64,000 nucleotides of DNA from Nocardiopsis sp. TSRI0078 (lineage in GTDB: Bacteria; Actinomycetota; Actinomycetes; Streptosporangiales; Streptosporangiaceae). Under the pieces are notes generated by a model. That model was given only the letters and a program-made list of their open reading frames with translations. It searched no databases and was not told the origin of the DNA. The stretch spans positions 248,001-312,000 of the forward strand of contig NZ_LWLB01000033.1 in the NCBI RefSeq assembly GCF_001905145.1, given 5' to 3'. Below, in pieces: positions 11,647 to 19,850 of the stretch (its first letter is position 1; each line of letters begins with the position of its first letter). Both the position numbers and the translations under genes were made by a program.

Positions 11647-11657
11647 GACCACTGGTC
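11647..11657. promoter_or_regulatory. Dyad GACCA-C-TGGTC in the dasR/pdtaS intergenic region
   Basis: A perfect 5-1-5 inverted repeat about 90 bases upstream of dasR and 48 upstream of pdtaS. The half-sites are those of the DasR dre element, but in the opposite relative order (dre is TGGTC-N2-GACCA), so autoregulation by DasR is only a possibility. Confidence 0.3.
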
Positions 11658-11704
11658 GAGTGCGTATCTCTTGAGTATGCACGCCTTCATGGGATGATTT
11701 GTGA

Positions 11705-13249
11705 GTGCCTCACCTCAGCGATCTCATCAGACGCCACACGTCCCTCAAGCAGGCCGACCTGGAGTGGATCCACTCCCTGGTCTCGGACTGGCAGCTCCTG
11801 GCCGACCTGTCCTTCGCGGACCTCGTGCTGTGGGTGCGTCTGCGCGAGGACGACGGCTGGGTGGCGGTCGCCCAGATGCGTCCCACCACCGGACCGACCG
11901 CCTTCCAGGACGACCTGGTCGAGACGGTCCTGCGCGACGACATGACCGATGTCACATCCCGTTCCGCACCGCGCGTGGTCGGGCGCAGGGCCCTCATCGA
12001 CCGGGCCTGGGAGGAGGGCCGCATATGCCGTGACGGCGACCCGGACTGGTCGGGCGGCGTCCCGGTGCGGGAGGAGACCATCCCGGTGCGCCGCCAGGGC
12101 AGGCTCATCGGGATCATCCAGCGCAGCACCAACCTCAGCTCGGCGCGCACGCCCAGCCGCCTGGAGCTCACCTACCTCCAGAGCGCGGGCGACCTGGCGC
12201 AGATGATCGCCGAGGGCGCCTTCCCGTTCAGCGACCAGGGGCCGCTGATGGTGCGCTCACCCCGGGTCGGCGACGGGCTGCTGCGGCTGGACCAGAACGG
12301 CGAGGTGGTCTATGCCAGCCCCAACGCGCTGTCCGCCTACCGCAGGCTCGGGCTGACCGCCGACCTCGTGGGCGCCCGCCTGGACCGCACCACGCTGGAG
12401 CTGTCCGCGCCGGGGGAGGCGCGCGACGAGGCGCTGACCTACACGGCGAGCGGCCGTGCGCCGCAGGAGGCGGAGGTGGACGCGCGCGGGGTCACCGTGC
12501 AGTTGCGCGCCATCCCGCTGGTCATCGACGGGGTGCGGATCGGCGCCCTGGTGATGGTGCGCGACGTCACCGAGCTGCGTCGCCGCGAGCGCGAGCTGAT
12601 GACCAAGGACGCCACCATCCGGGAGATCCACCACCGGGTGAAGAACAACCTGCAGACGGTGGCGGCGCTGCTGCGCCTGCAGGCGCGGCGCCTGGACGTG
12701 CCCGAGGCGCGGGCCGCGCTGGACGAGGCGGTGGGCCGGGTCGGCTCCATCGCGATCGTGCACGAGATGCTCTCGCACACCCCCGACGAGGTGGTGGACT
12801 TCGACGACATCGCCGACCGGGTGATGCAGATGGCGGCCGAGGTGTCCTCGACCGGCAGCGCGGTGGTGCCGCGCCGGATCGGCGGGTTCGGCCTGCTGAA
12901 CGCGCTGGTGGCCACACCGCTGTCGATGGTGCTGGCCGAGCTGGTGCAGAACGCGGTGGAGCACGGGCTGGGCCAGGGGCCGGGCCGGATAGAGGTGCGG
13001 GTGCGCAGGTTCGACGCCGTACCGGGCAGTTCGGGACCGAGCAGCCTGGAACTGGCCGTCTCCGACGACGGCGGGGGGCTGCCCGAGGACTTCGACCTGG
13101 AGGGGACCACGAGCCTGGGCCTGCAGATCGTACGGACCCTCATCGTGGGCGAGCTGGGGGGAACCCTGGCGATCAAGCCCAAGGAGAGCGGGGGGACCGA
13201 GGTGGCGATCACCCTGCCGCTGGAGCACGAGGAGGGGGAGGTGCCCTGA
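11705..13249 (+). CDS. pdtaS: Soluble sensor histidine kinase PdtaS
   Basis: A 514-residue cytoplasmic kinase: a GAF-like N-terminal domain (about 1-165), a PAS domain (about 180-295) and an HWE/HisKA_2-type kinase with REIHHRVKNNLQTVAALLRLQARR (phospho-His in the pair 309-310) and a C-terminal HATPase (LAELVQNAVEHG, SDDGGGLP, LGLQIVRTL). No membrane segments. This order matches M. tuberculosis PdtaS, which phosphorylates the antiterminator PdtaR; PdtaR is not in the window. The GTG at 11705 lacks a clear ribosome binding site. The whiB1-type gene downstream is convergent, as in mycobacteria. Confidence 0.9.
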   Translation: MPHLSDLIRRHTSLKQADLEWIHSLVSDWQLLADLSFADLVLWVRLREDDGWVAVAQMRPTTGPTAFQDDLVETVLRDDMTDVTSRSAPRVVGRRALIDRAWEEGRICRDGDPDWSGGVPVREETIPVRRQGRLIGIIQRSTNLSSARTPSRLELTYLQSAGDLAQMIAEGAFPFSDQGPLMVRSPRVGDGLLRLDQNGEVVYASPNALSAYRRLGLTADLVGARLDRTTLELSAPGEARDEALTYTASGRAPQEAEVDARGVTVQLRAIPLVIDGVRIGALVMVRDVTELRRRERELMTKDATIREIHHRVKNNLQTVAALLRLQARRLDVPEARAALDEAVGRVGSIAIVHEMLSHTPDEVVDFDDIADRVMQMAAEVSSTGSAVVPRRIGGFGLLNALVATPLSMVLAELVQNAVEHGLGQGPGRIEVRVRRFDAVPGSSGPSSLELAVSDDGGGLPEDFDLEGTTSLGLQIVRTLIVGELGGTLAIKPKESGGTEVAITLPLEHEEGEVP

Positions 13250-13351
13250 GGGGGTCCCGCCGGGCGGTCGGCCCCGCCGGGAGCGGACCGCCTCCGGGCG
13301 GCCCCCGTCCTCGGGGCGCGCCCGCCGCGTGTTCGGCCGGAAGGGGGTGTG

Positions 13352-13609
13352 TCAGCTGCGGACCATGGTGCGGTACGCGCTGCCGCGGCGCTTCTTGAGC
13401 ATACGGCGCTCGTCCTCGCTGGTACCGCCCCAGACCCCGCCGTCCTGGCCGCTCTCCAGGGCCCACTTCAGACATGCGGAGCTGACCGGGCAGCGCTGAC
13501 AGACCGCCTTCGCCTCCTCGATCTGGATCAGGGCAGGGCCGAAGTTTCCGATGGGGAAGAAGAGTTCGGGGTCTTCGTCACGGCAGGCTGCGTCATGGCG
13601 CCAGTCCAT
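13352..13609 (-). CDS. whiB1: WhiB1-family iron-sulfur regulator (WblE)
   Basis: An 85-residue WhiB-like protein, MDWRHDAACRDEDPELFFP onward. The four cluster-binding cysteines are Cys9, Cys37, Cys40 and Cys46, followed by the GVWGG turn (58-62) and a basic C-terminal tail that contacts DNA. The lack of extensions and the MDWRHxAxCRDEDPELFFP start are those of WhiB1/WblE, the essential, nitric-oxide-sensitive member that binds the principal sigma factor. I chose the ATG at 13609 with GAGGAG eight bases upstream over a GTG nine bases further out. A perfect CRP-type site lies upstream. Confidence 0.93.
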   Translation of the reverse strand: MDWRHDAACRDEDPELFFPIGNFGPALIQIEEAKAVCQRCPVSSACLKWALESGQDGGVWGGTSEDERRMLKKRRGSAYRTMVRS

Positions 13610-13910
13610 GCGGTCCACTCCTCACGGTGAGGCGATCGGGGGCTTGTGAAGCTTTTCACGATCGTGCGCGTGTCAGGATTGTGCGGAGGGCGCCCGATGG
13701 GTGGGGCCCATCGAGGGTGATCCAGGCCGGGGTGGTCCGGGTTTCATCCCACGGCCATGTGGGAAGCGCCCAATTAACTCGCCCGTAACTCGCGGCGATA
13801 TCTTGAGCGTGACAGGATCGAACGACCCATGCAAGAGCTCACGAGGCCGAAGGTCCTGTTCGGCGTGTCGGGTGCGTCACAGTGCCTGGGAATGGCCTCT
13901 TCCGGCGCAA
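13610..13910. other. Upstream region of whiB1
   Basis: About 300 bases without a gene, less GC-rich than the flanks. The only clear element is the CRP-type site at 13645-13660. The remainder, up to the end of the lipid kinase gene at 13911, shows no recognisable structure. Confidence 0.5.
13645..13660. promoter_or_regulatory. CRP-type binding site TGTGA-N6-TCACG upstream of whiB1
   Basis: TGTGAAGCTTTTCACG has the exact GTGA-N6-TCAC core of CRP-family sites and is centred about 44 bases upstream of the whiB1 start codon. In M. tuberculosis the CRP protein Rv3676 controls whiB1 directly through such sites. Control by a CRP/FNR protein encoded elsewhere is inferred. Confidence 0.65.
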
Positions 13911-14843
13911 TTAACAGATGATTCGTAATGCCTTCGGTACAGACTGGAAGTTGACCTGTTGACGGTCTCCCAGGTATTCACCGTCGATTTGGAACGCCCT
14001 GGGATGGGACGACGTGATCTGGAGAGAGTCCTGGTCATGCCAGGTCACGTAGCCGTCCCCCCGGCCCGGGAGGCCTTTGGGGAAGAACATTTGGGAAAGG
14101 ATCCAGCCGGTGAGCGCGGGCGAGGAGTGGGTCAGCGCGAAAGCGTCCAGTCCCAGCTCGAAACGCGAGGACGGGGTCGGTTGAAGCGGGAGCGCCCCGG
14201 CGTAGGTCCAGGGCGTGGTGTTGGTGACGATCGCGAAATACGCCCCGACAAGGGACCTTCCGCGGCTGACCACGCTTAGTGACGGGTCCCGGATATCGCC
14301 CTGGAAGAACAGCTTCACCGCCACTTCCGCGTACAGCGCCGGGGTGGCCCTGCGGCCCTGCGCGCGCTCGTTCTCCACCTGTTGGACCACGTCGGCGTCC
14401 CAGCCGAAGCCGGCACAGAAAGTGAAGTAGCGGTCGTCCTGGTCGCTGGTGATCCGCCCGAGGTTGATCTCGCGCTCGCGCCCCTCCCGGAGAGCCTCCA
14501 GGACCACGCCGGTGGCCTCCACCGGGTCGCCGGGCACGCCGAGGGAGCGGATGAAGACGTTGGCGCTGCCGCCGGGGATCACCGCGTAGCGCGGGCGCTT
14601 GAGCTCCTCCGGGGTGGCCAGGAGCCCGTTGACCACCTCGTTGACGGTGCCGTCGCCGCCGAGGCTCAGCACCAGCTCGTAGCCGTTCTCGGCGGCCTCG
14701 CGGGCGAACTCTCCCGCGTGGTCGCGGTACTCCGTCGCGGCGACGGTGACGTCCAACTCCGACGCCAGGGCGCCCAGGATCACCTCACTCGTACGCGAGG
14801 TGGTCGTGGTCGCCTGGGGATTCACGATGAAAAGGGCGCGCAC
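13911..14843 (-). CDS. Diacylglycerol kinase family lipid kinase
   Basis: A 310-residue protein with the DAGK catalytic domain: FIVNPQA at the start, the nucleotide-binding loop SLGGDGTVNEVVNG (GGDGT at 62-66) and IPGGSANVFIRSLG. The C-terminal beta-sandwich of the YegS/DgkB family follows, with FCAGFGWDADVV and a final FQIDGEYLGD segment. It is expected to phosphorylate diacylglycerol or a related lipid at the inner membrane face. It has its own transcript divergent from the small membrane protein gene, and lies upstream of whiB1 on the same strand with a 300-base gap. Confidence 0.88.
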   Translation of the reverse strand: MRALFIVNPQATTTTSRTSEVILGALASELDVTVAATEYRDHAGEFAREAAENGYELVLSLGGDGTVNEVVNGLLATPEELKRPRYAVIPGGSANVFIRSLGVPGDPVEATGVVLEALREGREREINLGRITSDQDDRYFTFCAGFGWDADVVQQVENERAQGRRATPALYAEVAVKLFFQGDIRDPSLSVVSRGRSLVGAYFAIVTNTTPWTYAGALPLQPTPSSRFELGLDAFALTHSSPALTGWILSQMFFPKGLPGRGDGYVTWHDQDSLQITSSHPRAFQIDGEYLGDRQQVNFQSVPKALRIIC

Positions 14844-14903
14844 CGGGCCAGTCTAGGTGTTCGTTCCGCCCCGGGGGGCGGGGGGAGGGCCGCCCGGAGC
14901 GCG

Positions 14904-14909
14904 TATAGG
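14904..14909 (+). promoter_or_regulatory. Candidate -10 box (TATAGG) for a leaderless small membrane protein gene
   Basis: TATAGG lies eight bases before the GTG at 14918 and no Shine-Dalgarno sequence intervenes, so the transcript would start at or within a base or two of the start codon. The match to TANNNT is imperfect at the last position (TATAGG). Confidence 0.35.
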
Positions 14910-14917
14910 CTCGTCAG

Positions 14918-15307
14918 GTGTCCTCTCGTCCCGTCACCATCGTCATCGCCGCCGCGCTGGAGGCCCTGACCGGACTGGCCGCGGCGGCCGGCGGCCTCTA
15001 CAGCCTCCTCAACGCCGTCAGCGGCCGTGCCCTCGACCTCACCAGCGCGATCCCCCTGGCCGCCCTGGGCCTGGGTGTGGGCGCGCTCCTGGTGTTCGCC
15101 GCCCGCGGGCTCTGGCAGCTGAGGAACTGGGCGCGGACGCCGGTGTTCCTCACCCAGCTCTTCCTCGCCGTGGTCGCCTACTACATGTTCACCAGCCAGC
15201 AGTACGTGTACGGCGCGGTGCTCCTGGGCGTGGCGGTGTGCGCCGCGGCGGCGGTCCTGTCACCGCCGACGACCGCGGCGCTCTTCCCCGAGGAACGGGA
15301 GAGGTAG
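14918..15307 (+). CDS. Small four-helix membrane protein of unknown function
   Basis: A 129-residue protein with four hydrophobic segments at about 7-31, 43-62, 75-92 and 97-115, and a charged end PEERER. A motif RGLWQLRNWARTPVF between helices two and three is typical of a widespread uncharacterised actinobacterial family. It is convergent with the sigma factor gene and divergent from the lipid kinase gene, and is probably a single-gene transcript. I do not recognise a function. Confidence 0.7.
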   Translation: MSSRPVTIVIAAALEALTGLAAAAGGLYSLLNAVSGRALDLTSAIPLAALGLGVGALLVFAARGLWQLRNWARTPVFLTQLFLAVVAYYMFTSQQYVYGAVLLGVAVCAAAAVLSPPTTAALFPEERER

Positions 15308-15342
15308 CGCCGCGGCCGTCCGCGGAAGGGACCGTCCGCCGG

Positions 15343-16146
15343 TCAGTCGTCGGTGGTCAGCGCCTGGCGCAGCTGCGCCAGGGTGCGGGCCAGCAGCCGG
15401 GACACGTGCATCTGGGATATCCCCAGCTCCTGGGCGATCTGTGACTGGGTCATGTTGCCGAAGAAGCGCAGCAGCAGGATGCGCTTCTCCCGGGGCGGGA
15501 GCTGCTCCAGGAGCGGTTTGAGCGACTCCCGGTACTCCACGCCCTCCAGGGACTCGTCCACGATGCCCAGGGAGTCGGCCACCGCGGGGGCGTCCTCGTC
15601 CCCGCTGTCGGGCGCGTCCAGCGACACCGTCGAGTAGGCGTTGGCGGACTCCAGGCCCTCCAGCACCTCCTCCTCGGACATCTGCAGGTGCGCGGCGAGC
15701 TCGGCGACGGTCGGGGAGCGCCCCTCCCGCTGGGACAGGTCGCTGACCGCCTTGGTGAGCGAGAGCTTCAGCTCCTGCAGGCGGCGGGGTACCCGTACCG
15801 CCCAGCCCTTGTCGCGGAAGTGCCGTTTGATCTCTCCGACGATCGTCGGGGTCGCGTAGGTGGAGAACTCCACCCCGCGGTCCAGGTCGAATCGGTCGAT
15901 GGACTTGATCAGCCCGATCGTGGCCACCTGGGTGAGATCGTCCAGCCACTCACCGCGGTTGCGGAACCGGCGGGCCAGGTACTCCACCAAGGGCAGGTGG
16001 AGCTCCACCAGTTCGTCGCGGATCCGCCGGCGCTCCTCGGAGTCCGGGTCGAGCTCGCCAAGGCGCTCGAACAACTCTCTGGCGCGGGCCCGGTCGGGCA
16101 CCGCGTGCTCGGTCTTCGCTGTCAGAGCGGGCCCCCTCTCGCTCAC
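15343..16146 (-). CDS. SigB/SigF-family stress sigma factor
   Basis: A 267-residue group 3 sigma factor with regions 2 (LVEYLARRFRNRGEWLDDLTQVATIGLIKSIDRFD, then FSTYATPTIVGEIKRHFRDK), 3 (SLTKAVSDLSQREGRSPTVAELA) and 4 (LPPREKRILLLRFFGNMTQSQIAQELGISQMHVSRLLARTL). It belongs with the SigF/SigB/SigG proteins that control stress or sporulation genes through partner switching. Its GTG start overlaps the stop of the RsbW-like gene (GTGA), so the anti-sigma and sigma factor are translationally coupled. Which streptomycete paralogue it equals cannot be told by eye. Confidence 0.9.
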   Translation of the reverse strand: MSERGPALTAKTEHAVPDRARARELFERLGELDPDSEERRRIRDELVELHLPLVEYLARRFRNRGEWLDDLTQVATIGLIKSIDRFDLDRGVEFSTYATPTIVGEIKRHFRDKGWAVRVPRRLQELKLSLTKAVSDLSQREGRSPTVAELAAHLQMSEEEVLEGLESANAYSTVSLDAPDSGDEDAPAVADSLGIVDESLEGVEYRESLKPLLEQLPPREKRILLLRFFGNMTQSQIAQELGISQMHVSRLLARTLAQLRQALTTDD

Positions 16147-16568
16147 GCCGACTCCAGGGTGCCGCGGCGTTTGTACAGGACGATGTGGACGCGGTCGTCC
16201 GGGCCGACCCCCGCGTCGACCTCCCCCGCCAGGGCGGACAGGACGGTCCAGGCGAAGGTGTCGCGTGCGGGAAGGCGCCCGTCGGCGGTGAGCACCGAGA
16301 CGGATATGCGCATCCCCTCGGGGGTGAGTTCGAACTCCGTGGTCAGTTCCGTACCGGGCAGCGCCTGGGAGAGGAGCATCGCGCAGGCCTCGTCGACACC
16401 GATCCTCAGGTCCTCGATCTCGTCGAGGGTGAAGTCGAGCCGCGCGGCCAGACCCGCCGTCGCCGTCCGCAAGACGGACAAATAGGCGCTGTCCGCGGGC
16501 ATGTTGACGGTGACAGCGTCCCGGACGCCGATGGCGTCGGCCGTGGGTACAGCGGTTTCTTCGGTCAC
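16143..16568 (-). CDS. RsbW-type anti-sigma factor (serine kinase-like ATPase)
   Basis: A 141-residue GHKL ATPase-fold protein. After a short leader, MPADSAYLSVLRTATAGLAARLDF starts the domain and FTLDEIEDLRIGVDEACAMLL is the N-box region with the expected Glu/Asp. The usual role is to hold the partner sigma factor and to phosphorylate an anti-anti-sigma protein. No RsbV-type gene is adjacent. The GTG at 16568 has GAAGGAGGGAC directly ahead. It is the first gene of the two-gene sigma operon. Confidence 0.88.
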   Translation of the reverse strand: MTEETAVPTADAIGVRDAVTVNMPADSAYLSVLRTATAGLAARLDFTLDEIEDLRIGVDEACAMLLSQALPGTELTTEFELTPEGMRISVSVLTADGRLPARDTFAWTVLSALAGEVDAGVGPDDRVHIVLYKRRGTLESA

Positions 16569-16693
16569 GTCCCTCCTTCGGGGGGCGGGGTTGCCGCTTG
16601 AGAGCAATGTATCTGGTTTCACCCTGCCACCGCCGCAGGGAGAACGGATCGTGTCCGCACGATCTGGGATGAAAGCAAGACGGATGGCATGTC

Positions 16694-17185
16694 TCAGTCC
16701 TGTCCGGTACCCAGTGCGGCCAGCGCGTCGCCGTCCAGGCGGCGGACCGTCCACCCGTCCATCGGCTGCGAGCCCAGGGACTCGTAGAACCGGATCGAGG
16801 GTTCGTTCCAGTCGAGCACGGACCACTCCAGGCGCGAGTAACCGCGTTGCACGCAGATGCGCGCCAGGGTCCGCAGCAGGGCCAGCCCGTGTCCCCGGCC
16901 GCGCGCCTCGGGGCGCACGTACAGGTCCTCCAGGTGGATCCCGTGCCTGCCGGTCCAGGTGGAGTAGCTGCGGAACCAGAGCGCGAACCCGACGACGGGG
17001 GTGTCCCCGTCGTCGCCCCCGTGCTCGGCCACGTGGGCGAACACCGCCGGTTCGGGGCCGAAAAGGGCCGTGCGCAGGTCCTGCTCGGTGGCCACGGCCG
17101 CCTCCGGCTCCTTCTCGTACTCGGCGAGCTCCCCGATCATCGCGTGGATGACGGGAACGTCGTCGGGACGGGCAGGACGGATCAT
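16694..17185 (-). CDS. GNAT family N-acetyltransferase
   Basis: A 163-residue protein starting MIRPARPDDVPVIHAMI. The acetyl-CoA pyrophosphate loop is RPEARGRGHGLALLRTL, and the family's later SVLDWNEPSIRFYESLG segment is present. The AEYEKEPEAAVATEQDLRTALF block resembles diamine/spermidine acetyltransferase-like members, so a small amine or thialysine-type substrate is plausible but unproven. The ATG has GAGGTGG ahead of it; a longer open frame to 17743 is a shadow of the neighbouring gene. Confidence 0.85.
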   Translation of the reverse strand: MIRPARPDDVPVIHAMIGELAEYEKEPEAAVATEQDLRTALFGPEPAVFAHVAEHGGDDGDTPVVGFALWFRSYSTWTGRHGIHLEDLYVRPEARGRGHGLALLRTLARICVQRGYSRLEWSVLDWNEPSIRFYESLGSQPMDGWTVRRLDGDALAALGTGQD

Positions 17186-17265
17186 CGGACCACCTCGGAG
17201 CGGGGACAGCGTCCCTTTCAGGGTATGCGCTGGACCGGAGGTGTCTCGCGGCCGGAACGGGCCGC

Positions 17266-17853
17266 TCAGGGACGGTGGGCGACCACCCGCTCGACCAGCC
17301 CGAGGAACAGGCGGTCGTGGTGGCCGACCTGGAACCCCACCTCGGCGGCCACGTCCCGGGGCAGGCGGCGCGGGTGCTCGCGGCGTTGTTCCAGGAGCCG
17401 TCCGGGGAAGCCGGCGTACTCGACGTGGTCGACCATCAGGAGCCTGCCGCCCGGCACCAGCACCCGGTACATCTCCGCCAGGGCGCGGTGCTGGTCGGGG
17501 ACGGCGCACATGGCCAGCGTGCACACGACCGTGTCGAAGCTCTGGTCGGGAAAGTCCAGCGCCTGCGCGTCGCCCTCCAGGAACCGGGCGGCCATCCCCA
17601 GCCCCTCGGCCCTGCTCCGGGCGCGGTCGAGCATCTCCGGGCTGAGGTCGATGGCGGTGAGGCGGACCTGGGGCGGGTAGTGGGGCAGGTTCCGGCCCGT
17701 TCCGACCGCCACCTCCAGGGTCCGGCCCCGGGCCCCCGCGCACAGGATCTCGCGTGTGCGGCGCATGGCGGGGCTCTGGAGGCGCTCGCCGTGCTCGCAG
17801 TAGGAGGCCATGCGGTTCCAGCGCCTGCGTGTGTGCTCCGTGCGCGCGTCCAT
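17266..17853 (-). CDS. Class I SAM-dependent methyltransferase
   Basis: A 195-residue methyltransferase of the UbiE/Methyltransf_11 type. Motif I is LEVAVGTGRNLPHYP (glycine-rich loop), followed by LTAIDLSPEMLDRARSRAE, FLEGDAQALDFPDQSFDTVVCTLAMCAVPD and the post-motif VLVPGGRLLMVDHVEY. All SAM-binding elements are intact, unlike the methyltransferase-like gene at 4760. Substrate unknown; the family methylates quinones, lipids or small molecules. It is transcribed toward the acetyltransferase gene 80 bases away, so the two may form an operon. Confidence 0.85.
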   Translation of the reverse strand: MDARTEHTRRRWNRMASYCEHGERLQSPAMRRTREILCAGARGRTLEVAVGTGRNLPHYPPQVRLTAIDLSPEMLDRARSRAEGLGMAARFLEGDAQALDFPDQSFDTVVCTLAMCAVPDQHRALAEMYRVLVPGGRLLMVDHVEYAGFPGRLLEQRREHPRRLPRDVAAEVGFQVGHHDRLFLGLVERVVAHRP

Positions 17854-17955
17854 GTCCCTCCCCGGGCGGTTCCTACCCCATGACTCTGGGCGTACGCCAC
17901 CGTGCGGTCAAGAGTTCCGGCGGCGTTTCCCGGACCGGCCGCGGGGGCCGCGCGA

Positions 17956-17999
17956 CGCCGGTGCCCCGTACCCCGCGGCGGGGGTGCGGGGCGCCGGCG
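17956..17999 (-). terminator. Terminator hairpin of the amino-acid ABC transporter operon
   Basis: Outer arms CGCCGG/CCGGCG (17956-17961 and 17994-17999) enclose CCCCGtACCCCG paired with CGGGGgTGCGGGG around a CGG loop. It lies about 20 bases beyond the ATPase stop codon on the minus strand. Confidence 0.6.
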
Positions 18000-18017
18000 G
18001 AGCAGTGCCGTGCCTGG

Positions 18018-18848
18018 TCAGAGCACCTTGGACAGGAAGGTCTGGGTGCGCTCGTGCTGTGGGTTGGAGAGCACCTCCGAGGGCGCTCCCGACTCCACCA
18101 CCATGCCGTCGTCCATGAAGACCAGGGAGTCGCCGACCTCGCGGGCGAACCCCATCTCGTGGGTGACGACCATCATCGTCATCCCGCCCTCGGCCAGGTC
18201 GCGCATGACGTCCAGGACCTCGCCGACCAGTTCCGGGTCCAGGGCGCTGGTGGGTTCGTCGAACAGCATCAGCGACGGCTCCATGGCCAGCGCGCGGGCG
18301 ATCGCCACGCGCTGCTGCTGGCCGCCGGAGAGCTGCTCGGGGTAGGCGTCGGCCTTGTCCGGCAGGCCCACCCGCTCCAGCAGGTCCATGGCCCTGGCGG
18401 CGGCCTCGGCCCTGGGCTTGCGCTTGACCTGCACGGGCGCCTCGGTGATGTTGCCGAGGACGCTCAGGTGCGGGAACAGGTTGAACCGCTGGAAGACCAT
18501 GCCGATGTCGCTGCGCTGGGCGGCGATCTCGTTGTCGCGCAGCTCGTACAGCCGTCCGCGCCTTTGCCGATAGCCCATCAGCTCGCCGTTGACCCACAGG
18601 CGGCCCGCGGTGAGCTTCTCCAGGTGGTTGACACAGCGGAGGAACGTGGACTTGCCGGATCCGGACGGGCCGACGATGCACATGACCTCACCGCGCTTGA
18701 CGTGCAGGTCGATGCCCTTGAGCACCTCCAGGCGGCCGAAGCTCTTGTGCACGTCCTCCGCCACGACCAGCGCGTCGACGGGCGGCTCGGTGCCCCCGAC
18801 CGCCTCCACGGCGGCCCCGTCCCGGCTCTGCTCGCTCAGCTCGCTCAT
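18018..18848 (-). CDS. Polar amino acid ABC transporter ATP-binding protein
   Basis: A 276-residue ATPase of the GlnQ/HisP group. Walker A is GPSGSGKST (60-68), the signature [17 protein letters not shown] and Walker [15 protein letters not shown] are complete, and the H-loop is [12 protein letters not shown]. It would energise import through the permease encoded just upstream. The ATG overlaps that gene's TGA. An acidic 28-residue leader precedes the domain. The operon order on the minus strand is binding protein, permease, ATPase. Confidence 0.93.
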   Translation of the reverse strand: MSELSEQSRDGAAVEAVGGTEPPVDALVVAEDVHKSFGRLEVLKGIDLHVKRGEVMCIVGPSGSGKSTFLRCVNHLEKLTAGRLWVNGELMGYRQRRGRLYELRDNEIAAQRSDIGMVFQRFNLFPHLSVLGNITEAPVQVKRKPRAEAAARAMDLLERVGLPDKADAYPEQLSGGQQQRVAIARALAMEPSLMLFDEPTSALDPELVGEVLDVMRDLAEGGMTMMVVTHEMGFAREVGDSLVFMDDGMVVESGAPSEVLSNPQHERTQTFLSKVL

Positions 18849-19810
18849 CTGTGCGCCCCTCCGACGATGCGGTTCCGGATGCCGCCCTGCTGTTCCGGGT
18901 TGAACCTGCGCTCGATGAAGTACTGGCCGACCATCAGCACACTGGTGATGGCCAGGTACCACAGGCACGCCGCGACCAGCATCGGGAAGATCTGGTAGGT
19001 CCGGGCTCCGATGGCCTGCAGCTGGTAGAACAGCTCGATGGTCACCGGCACGTACGCCAGCAGCGCGGTGTCCTTGAGCATGGCGATGGTCTCGTTGCCC
19101 GTGGGCGGGATGACCACCCGCATCGCCTGCGGGAGGGTGATCCTGCGCAGGACCCTGCTCCGGCTCATGCCCAGCGCCTGCGCGGCCTCGGTCTGGCCCT
19201 TGTCCACCGACTGCAGGCCCGCGCGGATGATCTCGGCCATGTAGGCGCCCTCGGACAGCGACAGGGCGAGCAGGCCCGCGGTGTAGCCGCTGAGCACGGT
19301 GCGCGTGTCGATCTCGAAGAAGCGGGCGTCGCCCTCCAGGCCCAGCCACGCCATCCAGTAGTTGTCGAAGGGCAGACCGAGCTCGACGGTCTGGTACAGG
19401 ATGGCGATGTTGCCGAAGAGCACCGCCAGCACCAGGCGGGGCACGCCCCGGAAGAACCAGGTGTACAGCCAGGAGACGGACACCAGGACGGGGTTCCCCG
19501 ACAGCCGCATCACCGCCAGGACGATGCCCAGGACGATGCCGATGACCATCGACAGCACGGTGGCGCTGAGGGTGATCCACACACCGCGTACGACCGGCTC
19601 CGAGAACATGTGGTCGAGCATGAACGGCCAGTTGAACGCGTCGTTCGTGAACAGCATGTGCACGAACATGGCCGCGAGGACCAGGATGGCACCGGCGGCG
19701 ATCCACCGTTCGGGATAGCGCACGGGGACGGCGGTGACGGGATCGGACGAGCGGTCCGGGGTCGAGGTCTTCGACACCGGACCGCTCACCGGTTCGGTCG
19801 GTGAGGACAC
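18845..19810 (-). CDS. Polar amino acid ABC transporter permease
   Basis: A 321-residue inner membrane permease of the HisM/GlnP type with about eight hydrophobic segments. The EAA loop that docks the ATPase reads [24 protein letters not shown], and the [15 protein letters not shown] segment is typical of amino-acid importers. It starts with GTG 40 bases after the binding-protein stop. Only one permease gene is present, so it would act as a homodimer. Confidence 0.92.
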   Translation of the reverse strand: MSSPTEPVSGPVSKTSTPDRSSDPVTAVPVRYPERWIAAGAILVLAAMFVHMLFTNDAFNWPFMLDHMFSEPVVRGVWITLSATVLSMVIGIVLGIVLAVMRLSGNPVLVSVSWLYTWFFRGVPRLVLAVLFGNIAILYQTVELGLPFDNYWMAWLGLEGDARFFEIDTRTVLSGYTAGLLALSLSEGAYMAEIIRAGLQSVDKGQTEAAQALGMSRSRVLRRITLPQAMRVVIPPTGNETIAMLKDTALLAYVPVTIELFYQLQAIGARTYQIFPMLVAACLWYLAITSVLMVGQYFIERRFNPEQQGGIRNRIVGGAHR

Positions 19811-19850
19811 GGGTCAGTCTTTCGCTCGGTGGGTGGCGGTGGAACTCGTC

